From an uncultured Verrucomicrobiales bacterium (GTDB taxonomy: Bacteria; Verrucomicrobiota; Verrucomicrobiia; Verrucomicrobiales; Akkermansiaceae), in the NCBI GenBank assembly GCA_937893015.1, contig CALBJX010000080.1, forward strand, positions 1 through 20,912: 20,912 bases of DNA, read 5' to 3'. Both the position numbers and the translations under genes were made by a program. The notes under the pieces were generated by a model. That model was not told the DNA's origin. It searched no databases and worked only from the letters and a program-made list of their open reading frames with translations. How positions within the stretch are numbered: the first letter of the stretch is position 1; the number at the start of each line of letters is the position of its first letter. This document shows positions 13,539 to 20,556 of this stretch, piece after piece.

Positions 13539-16214
13539 ATGAAGACCTCTCCGCTGCATTGGAGCGCCGTGTTGGCCGCCCTCTCTTTGTCCGTGTCGGC
13601 CCCTGTGACCGCCGAAACAACGGGCGACCCCTTCCTTGATGCCATGATGGCGGACCAGCAGGCCGCTGCGCAGGAAACTGCCACGCAGCCGAGTGCTGCC
13701 GCTGCTGATGAGGATGACCCTTTCCTGGCGGCGATGAAGCAGGATGAGAGCAAGCGCAAGCAGCAGGAGGCTCAGACGAAGACCGCGACGGACGAACAGG
13801 CAGCCCCGGCGGGCCCGCTTCCTGAGACGCATCTCGTGTCGCTGGCGGATGAGACCAAACTGCTGGATGACTCTGATGTGCGCCGCGAGCTCGGCCCCGA
13901 TACAGGTCTCTTCCACAACGATGCCGCTTTTGACGGCAAGAAGGTGTCCTCCGTACGCTTCCGTTATGCGGGCGAGCGCACCGTGCCCGATAAGCGTCTG
14001 GCCGACATTGTACAGACCCGCGCCGGTTCCACCTATTCCTCCACCCGCGTGAATGCGGATCTGGAGCGCCTTGTGGACCGCGGTATGATTTCTCCGGATG
14101 CCCGCGTCTCTGTTCATCCCCATGGCAACAGCGTGGATGTCATCTTCGATGTGGCGGCCAGTCAGGCCCTTGCAGGTGTGGGGTTCACGGGTAACAAGGA
14201 GTTCACCGATCGCAGCCTGCGCGAAACTCTCTCCGATTCCACCCGCGGTGTGAAGTTGGAGACGGGGCGTGTCATCAATGATAAGATTCTTTCTGCTGCC
14301 CGCGCGGCTATCCTCCGCGTCTATCAGGAGGCCGGCTACCCCGATACCCGCGTCAGCTGGCGTGCCGTGCCCACGGCAAACGGCGCTTATAGGGATGTCG
14401 TGTTCGATATCGTAGAAGGCCGTCAGATCAGCATGAACGGCATCGATTTTGAGGGTAATCACGTCTTCGACTCCAAGCAGCTGCGGCAGCTCATGGAGAC
14501 CAAGGAGCGCGAGTTTGCCCCCCTCTGCTGGCTCACGAAGTCCGGCCGCATTGACCGCGAGAAGGTGGAGGACGACCTTCAGGCCATCGTCAAGCATTAC
14601 CGCAACTACGGCTATCTTCGTGCCCGTATCGCCAAGGTGGACTATAAGGCCAGCGCCAATGAGACAGGCCGACAGCGTCTGTACATGACCGTGCATCTGG
14701 AGGAAGGTCCCCGCTACAAGGTTCGCAAGGTCAGTTTCGGCCCGCTGACGGCCTACACCCCTGCCGAGCTGGAGAAAGGCCTCAGCATGTATGACGGCGA
14801 CATCTACTCCCTGCAGAAGGTTTCCGACGATGTCGAGATGATTCGCAAGTATTACGGCGCGAAAGGCTATGCCGACGCGGACGTGCACCCCGATATCGAT
14901 GAAGTGGGGGTGGAGGCTGATGGCACGCATATCGTGGACATTCGCTACGATGTGGAGGAAGGCAACCGCTACAAGGTAGGCCGCATCAATGTGCGCGGCA
15001 ACACCAAGACCAAGCAGCACGTCATCCTGCGCGAGCTGCCGCTCAAACCCGGTGAAAATCTCAACTCCGTGGATATCGAGATTGCCAAGAAGCGTCTTGA
15101 CAACCTCAACTACTTCGATGCTGTGGATGTGGCGCAGGGCATGACCACCGTGAACGGCTACCGCGACATCAACGTGGACGTGCACGAGAAGATGACGGGC
15201 AACCTCACCTTCGGCGTGGCTTTCTCCACCATCGAGAATGTTTACGTTTACGCCAACGCCACGCAGTCCAACTTCGACATCCGCGGTTTCTGGGGCGGCT
15301 CTTTTGTGGGCGGCGGCCAGCGACTCACCATCGGCGGCAAGCTCGGTACGGAATACCAGAGCGCCTCTGTCTTCCTTCTGGAGCCTTGGTTCCTCGACAG
15401 CCGCCTCGCCCTCGGCAACGAGTTGTACTACACGCAGTCCTCGTACATGAGCGACTACTACCGCCAGAAGAATGCGGGCTATGACGTGTCCCTGAAGAAG
15501 GCTCTTACGGATACTCTTGCGTTGAAGGCGGAATACCGCATCGAGCGATACTCCATCGAACCCGAGGGAGATGCTCCCGCCTTCTTCCGCGAGCAGAAGG
15601 GCGATTACAACCGCAGCCACTTCGAGCTCTCCATGGAGTATGACAGCCGCGATGCCGTCATCACCCCCCGCAAGGGCGGTAGCTTCGATGTGCATGTGGG
15701 CTACAGCGGCCCCGGCAGCACCGTGCAGACCACCTCGGGCGGCGTGAGCGGTTCCTACTACTACAACTCTTTCTGGGACTCCATCTGGAGCGTCACCTTC
15801 GGCGCGGAGACGGTGCATTCCATGGATAAGGACAAGGAGGTGCCCATCTTCGAGCGTTGCTACCTCGGCGGCCCGAACAACCTGCGCGGCTTCAAATACC
15901 GCGACGTCGGCATGCTGGACCCCGCCCGCGCTGGCGACGAGACCATGGGCGGCAACACCTCCGCCTACGCGCAGTTCGAGCTCACGATGCCGCTCATCGA
16001 CTCCATTCGTCTTGCTCTCTTCACGGATGTCGGTTTCGTGAATGAGAAATCCATGGACTTCTCCACCCGCGACATTGCGGCGGACTATGGTATCGGTCTG
16101 CGCCTGAATCTGCCCATCGGTCCCATTGCCGTGGACTACGCTATCCCCTTCAAGGACGGCAACGCAGCGGATGATAAGGGACAGTTCCAGTTCTACGTCG
16201 ATGCCAAGTATTGA
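13539..16214 (+). CDS. bamA: Outer membrane protein assembly factor BamA
   Basis: BamA inserts beta-barrel proteins into the outer membrane. The chosen start gives 891 residues with a signal peptide (cleavage near A25 in APVTA/E) and follows the promoter; upstream in-frame ATGs would lie in promoter or terminator DNA. After an extended low-complexity region (26 to about 133) come five POTRA domains (about 134-206, 209-294, 297-389, 392-475, 478-550), the later ones marked by GNKEF, EGNHVF and VRGNTKTK. The 16-strand barrel follows, with the L6 motif NNLRGFKYRD and a final aromatic Tyr. The N-terminal extension carries a duplicated motif, DPFLDAM at 30-36 and DPFLAAM at 60-66. The gene has its own terminator. 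Standard partners such as BamD or Skp are not in the window. Confidence 0.93.
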   Translation: MKTSPLHWSAVLAALSLSVSAPVTAETTGDPFLDAMMADQQAAAQETATQPSAAAADEDDPFLAAMKQDESKRKQQEAQTKTATDEQAAPAGPLPETHLVSLADETKLLDDSDVRRELGPDTGLFHNDAAFDGKKVSSVRFRYAGERTVPDKRLADIVQTRAGSTYSSTRVNADLERLVDRGMISPDARVSVHPHGNSVDVIFDVAASQALAGVGFTGNKEFTDRSLRETLSDSTRGVKLETGRVINDKILSAARAAILRVYQEAGYPDTRVSWRAVPTANGAYRDVVFDIVEGRQISMNGIDFEGNHVFDSKQLRQLMETKEREFAPLCWLTKSGRIDREKVEDDLQAIVKHYRNYGYLRARIAKVDYKASANETGRQRLYMTVHLEEGPRYKVRKVSFGPLTAYTPAELEKGLSMYDGDIYSLQKVSDDVEMIRKYYGAKGYADADVHPDIDEVGVEADGTHIVDIRYDVEEGNRYKVGRINVRGNTKTKQHVILRELPLKPGENLNSVDIEIAKKRLDNLNYFDAVDVAQGMTTVNGYRDINVDVHEKMTGNLTFGVAFSTIENVYVYANATQSNFDIRGFWGGSFVGGGQRLTIGGKLGTEYQSASVFLLEPWFLDSRLALGNELYYTQSSYMSDYYRQKNAGYDVSLKKALTDTLALKAEYRIERYSIEPEGDAPAFFREQKGDYNRSHFELSMEYDSRDAVITPRKGGSFDVHVGYSGPGSTVQTTSGGVSGSYYYNSFWDSIWSVTFGAETVHSMDKDKEVPIFERCYLGGPNNLRGFKYRDVGMLDPARAGDETMGGNTSAYAQFELTMPLIDSIRLALFTDVGFVNEKSMDFSTRDIAADYGIGLRLNLPIGPIAVDYAIPFKDGNAADDKGQFQFYVDAKY

Positions 16215-16242
16215 TGTACAAAGGACAATGTACAATGTACAA
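16215..16242 (+). repeat. Heptad tandem repeat array, four units
   Basis: The array starts on the base after the bamA stop codon. Units are TGTACAA, AGGACAA, TGTACAA, TGTACAA, the inverse orientation of the CGTACAT arrays. As in the copy at 13420, one unit swaps GTAC for GGAC/GTCC. Confidence 0.78.
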
Positions 16243-16251
16243 ATCTGAAAA

Positions 16252-16273
16252 TTCGCGCACCTGACGGCGCGAA
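16252..16273 (+). other. GC hairpin of the composite 3' module after bamA
   Basis: TTCGCGC (16252-16258) pairs with GCGCGAA (16267-16273) over an 8-nt loop ACCTGACG. The CTGACG within the loop matches the loop side of the equivalent hairpin at 13326-13341. Confidence 0.6.
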
Positions 16274-16280
16274 ATCGAGA

Positions 16281-16313
16281 AAATGGTCTGACCGATGGTC
16301 AGACCGTTTTTTT
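16281..16313 (+). terminator. Intrinsic terminator of bamA
   Basis: AAATGGTCTGACC (16281-16293) pairs with GGTCAGACCGTTT (16297-16309) over a 3-nt loop, with one T-G wobble. A run of seven T follows the stem core at 16307-16313. It lies 66 bp after the bamA stop and is clearly related to the terminator at 13351-13382. Confidence 0.9.
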
Positions 16314-16331
16314 GTATGGTCGCCCTTTTTC

Positions 16332-16360
16332 TTGGTTACGGATTTTTTTTGCGGTATGAT
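16332..16360 (+). promoter_or_regulatory. Candidate sigma-70-type promoter of the sigma-factor operon
   Basis: TTGGTT (16332-16337), a 17-bp spacer that includes a run of T, and TATGAT (16355-16360). Transcription would begin near 16367, leaving an 80-nt G-rich leader before the ATG at 16447. Unlike the other promoters here it is not leaderless. The leader matches no riboswitch I know. Confidence 0.55.
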
Positions 16361-16446
16361 GAAAATAATTCAGGCACGCGTGGGGTAGGGGGGCTTAGAG
16401 GTGGGTGAAAAGACATCCCCGCAACCGACAGCGATGACCGAATGCC

Positions 16447-16977
16447 ATGAAACCTGAGCCGACACAGGAGAGCAGAGATGACACCCCCGCCTTGGACTGG
16501 GGGGCGTGGCTGCAACGCCATGGCGGCAAGCTCTACTATTTTGCCGTGCATTGGAACGCGGAAGACCCCGAGGACGCGCTCCAGCACGCCGTGGTGCAGA
16601 CCGCCCGCGCCGTGACGGAGGGGCGTTGCGAGGCCGAAGCGGAGGCCGCCCTCCGCTATGCCTACACCACCCTGCGCCACCGCCTGCACAGGGCCCGCGC
16701 ACAGCAGGAACAGCGGCAGCGCAGCGAGAGCACCTGGGGGCAGGAGCACGCGCTGCTCACCGCCGATGATGCCACGGAGGAGGAATGCCGCCTTGTCGAA
16801 AAGGCCCTGCAACAACTGCCGCCCGAGGAGGCGGACATCGTCGTGCTGCACCTTTGGGAGAACATGAGTTTCAAGGACATCGCCTCCTTGCTGGAGTTGA
16901 ACCGCAACACCATCGCCGCCCGCTATCGCAAAGCCCTGAGCGCACTGCGCCGCACCATCACCTTTCTGAACGAATGA
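16447..16977 (+). CDS. ECF-like RNA polymerase sigma factor
   Basis: This 176-residue protein has the two-domain layout of extracytoplasmic-function sigma factors. A divergent sigma-2 region (about 18-83, including AEDPEDALQHAVVQTAR) and a charged linker are followed by a clear sigma-4 region (about 114-170). Sigma-4 shows LQQLPPEEADIVVLHLWENM and FKDIASLLELNRNTI, then AARYRKALSALRR, a typical helix-turn-helix that reads the -35 element. The stop overlaps the next gene's start (ATGA), so it is translationally coupled to the putative anti-sigma. The divergent sigma-2 means the -10 sequence recognised cannot be predicted. The start was chosen as the ATG that opens the conserved frame; nearby ATGs at 16434 and 16442 are out of frame. 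Confidence 0.85.
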   Translation: MKPEPTQESRDDTPALDWGAWLQRHGGKLYYFAVHWNAEDPEDALQHAVVQTARAVTEGRCEAEAEAALRYAYTTLRHRLHRARAQQEQRQRSESTWGQEHALLTADDATEEECRLVEKALQQLPPEEADIVVLHLWENMSFKDIASLLELNRNTIAARYRKALSALRRTITFLNE

Positions 16978-17405
16978 AAATGATCAAAACACCCCCGGGC
17001 ATGAACGAGCGGCTCCTGTGCGCCATTGAGCAGGAGCTCAAGCTCTCGGAAACGGAACTCGCGGAGACGGAGCGTTACTTGCGCCGCTTCCGCGTGGCTC
17101 CGCTGCCGCCGGAGCCCCGGCAGCGCGTGCTGCACGCCGTGTCCGCCGCGCCTGCCCGCTCCTACCGCCGTGCGTATCGTTTCGCTATCGCGGCCTCCGT
17201 GGCGGCCTTCCTGCTCGCGGGCACGCTGCTCTTCCCGCTGCGCAAGGAACCGCACGCCCCCATGGCCAAGCAGCTCCCCGCCGTCCCTGCTCACGATGCT
17301 GCCGGGGTCACGGAGCTACCCGTCTATACTGTCCGCCTTGCGGATGGTTCCTCCGAATATTTCCTGCGTACCCCCGTTGTGTTCGTTGCTGACGATGTCC
17401 TGTAA
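16974..17405 (+). CDS. Putative membrane-anchored anti-sigma factor
   Basis: The start overlaps the sigma-factor stop by 4 bp (ATGA). The 143 residues comprise a cytoplasmic, charged helical region (about 10-69, with ELKLSETELAETERYLRRF), one membrane helix (about 70-89, FAIAASVAAFLLAGTLLF), and a short external tail ending in YTVRLADGSSEYFLRTPVVFVADDVL in two strands. The topology fits single-pass anti-sigma factors. There is no HxxxCxxC zinc motif, so it is not the ZAS type. The role is inferred from gene position, overlap and topology, not from a family match. The next gene overlaps its end by 11 bp. Confidence 0.65.
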   Translation: MKMIKTPPGMNERLLCAIEQELKLSETELAETERYLRRFRVAPLPPEPRQRVLHAVSAAPARSYRRAYRFAIAASVAAFLLAGTLLFPLRKEPHAPMAKQLPAVPAHDAAGVTELPVYTVRLADGSSEYFLRTPVVFVADDVL

Positions 17406-18615
17406 GCTGTCCCGTCTCTGCCGCTTGCTTTGCCTCATGCTCCTGTGCATGGGGGCGTTGCTGCATGCGGCGGAGACGAGGTGCCACAGCGTGGTCATCG
17501 GCATTGTGCCGACGGAGGGGGGGGAGAGGCTTGCCGTGCGCGAGGTCGTGCCGGGGACCCCCGCTGCGGCGGCGGGTGTGTGCGCGGGGGATGAGCTGCT
17601 TGCCCTGAACGGCGAGTCGTTGGCCTCTTCCCGCGAGCGTCTGGCGGCGGCCGTCAAAAAACTCCGCGCGGGGGAACCCGCCCTGCTGCAGGTGCGGCGG
17701 GGAGGGCTGGTGAAGGAGCTGTCACTGATTCCCGCGCTGCGGGCCTCGGCCTTGCCGCAACGCTCTGTCGCCGCCGCCGCGCTGGCGCAACGTCTGCGCC
17801 CGCTGGCGGCGGATATTCGCGCCGCGCTCGCAGCCCTGCCCGAGAAGGCGGACAGCGATGTCCTGCGCACCACGCTGCGCCGCATGCAGGAGCTCACGGA
17901 AGCGGATGCCGCCGTCAGCGGGTCGGGCGTGCTGTGCCTGCGGGATGTGCAGGGTTCTCTGGAACTCCGTGAGCAGGCGGGTAGCATCGTGCTGGAGGCG
18001 TATGACACGGCGGGCGCGCTCCTCAGCCACGACACGCTGGATACGCCCGAGCAATGCCGCGCCCTTTCGCCCGAGCTGCAGGCACGCTGCCATGCGCTGG
18101 TGAGCCTGGACCATTACAGCCGCGCCGAGCGCAGCGGCATCCGCCCCGCGGACACAGTGCTCAGCATCAACGGCACGGAGGTGACGGATGAGGCGACCTT
18201 CCGGCACCTGATGGACACCGCCCCCGACGGCGCTCTTGTCGAGGTCCTTCGCATCGACCACACGGAGGTGCTGGCGTTGGCAAAGAAGGAGTACAAGAAG
18301 CCCCGCCGTTCGCTGAAAGCGGATTGGGATGCCCTCGAAGCGCAGGAAGAAAAGACCGACACCGCCCGCCGCATCTTCCTCACCGAGTTCGCACAGCCGC
18401 ACCCCGACAAGCTCGTTCTCCTGCGCACTTGGGAGTCGCTGAACTGCCGCGGCATCCTGACGCTGGTCGACAGCGAGGGCACGCTCTACTTCTACCGCGA
18501 GCGCGGCACCATCATTCTCAAAGTCTCCGAGGGCGAGGACAGCTACGCCACCTACACATCCGACCTCCCGCTGCCGAAAGCTCTGCGCACGCGGCTCCTC
18601 CGCTTCCGCTTTTAA
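17395..18615 (+). CDS. Secreted double-PDZ protein with duplicated module
   Basis: The ATG at 17395 overlaps the anti-sigma gene by 11 bp and opens a signal peptide (about 1-26, ending LLHAA); longer in-frame starts would run through the upstream gene. The 406 residues contain PDZ1 (about 30-112, with VVPGTPAAAAGVCAGDELLALNG) and PDZ2 (about 232-296, with AERSGIRPADTVLSINGTEV). Each is followed by a similar module: residues 179-200 align with 354-375 at L180/L355, L182/L357, D184/D359, G187/G362, L189/L364, G196/G371, I198/I373 and L200/L375. No serine-protease domain is present, unlike DegS or HtrA. PDZ domains usually bind exposed C-termini, so a periplasmic sensor or scaffold role in the sigma system is plausible but inferred. 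Confidence 0.78.
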   Translation: MSCKLSRLCRLLCLMLLCMGALLHAAETRCHSVVIGIVPTEGGERLAVREVVPGTPAAAAGVCAGDELLALNGESLASSRERLAAAVKKLRAGEPALLQVRRGGLVKELSLIPALRASALPQRSVAAAALAQRLRPLAADIRAALAALPEKADSDVLRTTLRRMQELTEADAAVSGSGVLCLRDVQGSLELREQAGSIVLEAYDTAGALLSHDTLDTPEQCRALSPELQARCHALVSLDHYSRAERSGIRPADTVLSINGTEVTDEATFRHLMDTAPDGALVEVLRIDHTEVLALAKKEYKKPRRSLKADWDALEAQEEKTDTARRIFLTEFAQPHPDKLVLLRTWESLNCRGILTLVDSEGTLYFYRERGTIILKVSEGEDSYATYTSDLPLPKALRTRLLRFRF

Positions 18616-18630
18616 CCACCGATAACCGCC

Positions 18631-19554
18631 ATGAAAACCTACTTCATTCCCCTCGTGCTTGTTGCCTCGCTCCTCCACGCCCAAGAAATGTCTCCTCAAC
18701 TGAAAAAAGACATCAGCTCCTTCCAAGGTCGCCTGATAGCCGAACAGGTCTTGCAGCTACAGGAGCATCTGGGCTCCTCCTTCAACACGGAGGATTTTAT
18801 CCGACAGCTGGAGGAGGCGTTGAAGAAGCCCGTCCTCACCGAGCCGAAGAATCTTTGCGAGTGGAGTGTGTTCAGCCTGCGCGAGACATGGGAACGCCGC
18901 GATGTGGATGATGCCGAGCTGCTGCGCTCCCTGCGCCGTTTCCTCCGCGAGCTGCCTGAGATGGACGATGAATTGCGCCGCAACAGCTATGAACGCAGCG
19001 CGAGAAAGCTCATGCAGCAGACGACGCCCATCCTCCAAGCGCGCGAGGCCGCCAAGGAACAGCGCGTGCTGGAGCTCAACGCCCGCCGAGAGGGCGTCGA
19101 GCTTCTCCCCAACGGCGTGCAGATGGAAGTGAAGCCGGGCCAAGACAGCATCCGCCGCGTGAACCGCATCACGCGGGAAGAGGGCATCTCCCGCACGGAG
19201 CGCGTCACCACGGAATGCAGCGTGGATGACCTGCCGCCCGCCGTCTCCCGCATGAGGGAGCACATCCCCGCGGGCTCCGCGTGGACCTTCTGGATTCCCT
19301 CCGAGGTGGCGGATGCCGTCGCCCACAGCGACCAGGACAGCGCCGACGAAAGCACCCGCCGCGAGGCTCTCCTCGCCCTCCTCGCGGATGACACCCGCTA
19401 CCAATCCTATGACGCGGGGCAAGCGGAAATCGACCGTCTCAACAACGCCGAAAACGCCATGCCCGAAGCCCGCACCCCCATGGTGAAACTCACCGTCTGG
19501 CACGAGGACGAAGACGCGCCCATTCGCCCGTACGGGGAAGAAGAGGAGGAGTGA
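18631..19554 (+). CDS. Secreted degenerate FKBP-like protein
   Basis: This 307-residue protein has a signal peptide (1-17, ending LLHA). The helical region at about 25-150 resembles the dimerisation domain of Mip/FkpA-type FKBPs. The linker ELNARREGVELLPNGVQMEV (147-166) matches the usual NAKKEGVxTxPSGLQYxV of that family. Residues 201-228 (PPAVSRMREHIPAGSAWTFW then IPSEVADA) match the late FKBP segment GW..ALxLMPVGSKWxLYIPSELAYG. The central strands with the catalytic YTG and FDSS region are shortened and replaced, so prolyl isomerase activity is probably lost. The tail is acidic (EEEEEE). It lies 15 bp after the PDZ gene and likely shares its transcript. It may be a chaperone or sensor. Confidence 0.65.
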   Translation: MKTYFIPLVLVASLLHAQEMSPQLKKDISSFQGRLIAEQVLQLQEHLGSSFNTEDFIRQLEEALKKPVLTEPKNLCEWSVFSLRETWERRDVDDAELLRSLRRFLRELPEMDDELRRNSYERSARKLMQQTTPILQAREAAKEQRVLELNARREGVELLPNGVQMEVKPGQDSIRRVNRITREEGISRTERVTTECSVDDLPPAVSRMREHIPAGSAWTFWIPSEVADAVAHSDQDSADESTRREALLALLADDTRYQSYDAGQAEIDRLNNAENAMPEARTPMVKLTVWHEDEDAPIRPYGEEEEE

Positions 19555-19743
19555 GGATGGGTGATAAGAACTGGGTGATTGTTGAGTTGGAAAATCCGTA
19601 CACCTGCCCTGTTGAAAAGGTGGCGAATATGCTTGGAGAAGCAGCTTTTTTGCGCTATTTTTTGAAAAATGCGTGCACTCAGCGCTTGAACGCGCTTATA
19701 GGGGGTAGATACGTTTTCCCGAACCTTAACGCTCACCGATATC

Positions 19744-20139
19744 ATGATGAACAAATATCTCTTGTCTGCCTTGTTGCTTGCCCCCTCCGTTGTCCTCGTT
19801 TCCTGCTCGAAAACGCCGATAGCGAGGGTGCATGATGACATCATCGGACACTTCGAGGAAATGATTGAGATTCTGGAGGATTGCCATGCGGGCAATGCGG
19901 ATGCACAAGCCGAGAAATTCAAGCAGAAGCAGAAGGAGCTCACAAAGGCCATGGCACAACTGGATGAATGGGCCGAGAAAGACCCCGAAGCCTTGGCGGA
20001 TTACCGCATGAATTCCGATGCCGGTGAGAAGATGGGGCTCATCATGATGAGACTCGACACGGCAGTGGGGAATATCAAGAGTCAGGACTGGTACGCTGAT
20101 TCCAAGCTGCAGCAGGTGCTGGAGAATCATAAGAAGTGA
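19744..20139 (+). CDS. Small helical lipoprotein of unknown function
   Basis: The 131-residue product has a lipoprotein signal with lipobox LVSC and the lipidated cysteine at 21 (20 if the second ATG is used). The mature part is predicted almost entirely helical and charged (IGHFEEMIEILEDCHAG, then EKFKQKQKELTKAMAQLDEW), without a domain I recognise. It is 189 bp after the FKBP-like gene. A weak promoter-like TTGAAC at 19686 and TAGATA at 19706 has only a 14-bp spacer, so its promoter is uncertain. An overlapping reading frame from 19551 has poor coding character and is rejected. Confidence 0.72.
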   Translation: MMNKYLLSALLLAPSVVLVSCSKTPIARVHDDIIGHFEEMIEILEDCHAGNADAQAEKFKQKQKELTKAMAQLDEWAEKDPEALADYRMNSDAGEKMGLIMMRLDTAVGNIKSQDWYADSKLQQVLENHKK

Positions 20140-20142
20140 GGA

Positions 20143-20177
20143 ATGGCGGGGAAGTCGGAAGTTTGATTCCCTGCCAT
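20143..20177 (+). other. Hairpin after the small lipoprotein gene
   Basis: ATGGCGGGGA (20143-20152) pairs with TCCCTGCCAT (20168-20177), 10 bp with one G-T wobble and a 15-nt loop. It starts 4 nt after the stop. No T-run follows, so terminator function is only possible. Confidence 0.4.
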
Positions 20178-20273
20178 GAACACATGAAACGGAAAAAGCA
20201 TTCGCCATGTCGCTCTTCATGTCGCCGTGAGTGCCATGAGTCGGCGTGTGCTCTTGATGGAAAAAAGTCGAGA

Positions 20274-20293
20274 CGACAAATCCTCATTTGTCG
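20274..20293. repeat. CGACAAAT inverted repeat (hairpin), copy 2
   Basis: An 8-bp perfect stem, CGACAAAT / ATTTGTCG, with a 4-nt loop CCTC. It differs from the copy at 35-55 only by one missing loop base. It lies in a stretch with no convincing gene. Confidence 0.6.
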
Positions 20294-20409
20294 AGCAGCA
20301 CGATGGAAGGGCAATGTTTTTTTTCTCTATCCCGCAATATAAACAGGCATTTGCGCGGATTTTGTGCTTAACTGAGGAGAGAAACACACGCCGCCCAATC
20401 GCAATTTCC

Positions 20410-20556
20410 ATGAAATTCACCCTGCATGATAACATCGAGGACTATGACCCCGAGACGCAAACGGAGATGGAGTTTATCTCTGCGGAGGGGTACAGCGGCC
20501 CGCTCACGCACACGAACTTTGAAGAACATTGCCTTTGTGGAGAACGACGCTTTTGA
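20410..20556 (+). CDS. Doubtful 48-residue ORF, possibly a frameshifted remnant
   Basis: The ORF starts MKFTLHDNIEDYDPETQTEM and ends EEHCLCGERRF. The first 30 or so residues have acidic, protein-like composition; the last part does not. In the adjacent frame, 20507-20566 reads TLKNIAFVENDAFDVS before a stop, which looks more natural. A frameshift in a once longer or different small gene is possible. There is no recognised family and no good promoter or ribosome-binding site. Confidence 0.25.
   Translation: MKFTLHDNIEDYDPETQTEMEFISAEGYSGPLTHTNFEEHCLCGERRF

Noticed and set aside
13485..16235. 916-codon minus-strand open frame opposite bamA
   Set aside because: It is a mirror of third-position GC bias in bamA. 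It has no domain and runs over the bamA promoter.
16361..16446. Riboswitch in the G-rich leader of the sigma-factor gene
   Set aside because: Compared by eye with the common classes (TPP, cobalamin, SAM, glycine, c-di-GMP, fluoride); no conserved core was recognised, and only three G-runs are long enough for a quadruplex.
19551..19835. 94-codon frame overlapping the small lipoprotein start
   Set aside because: It overlaps the lipoprotein signal sequence in another frame, has no recognisable features, and covers the likely promoter region.
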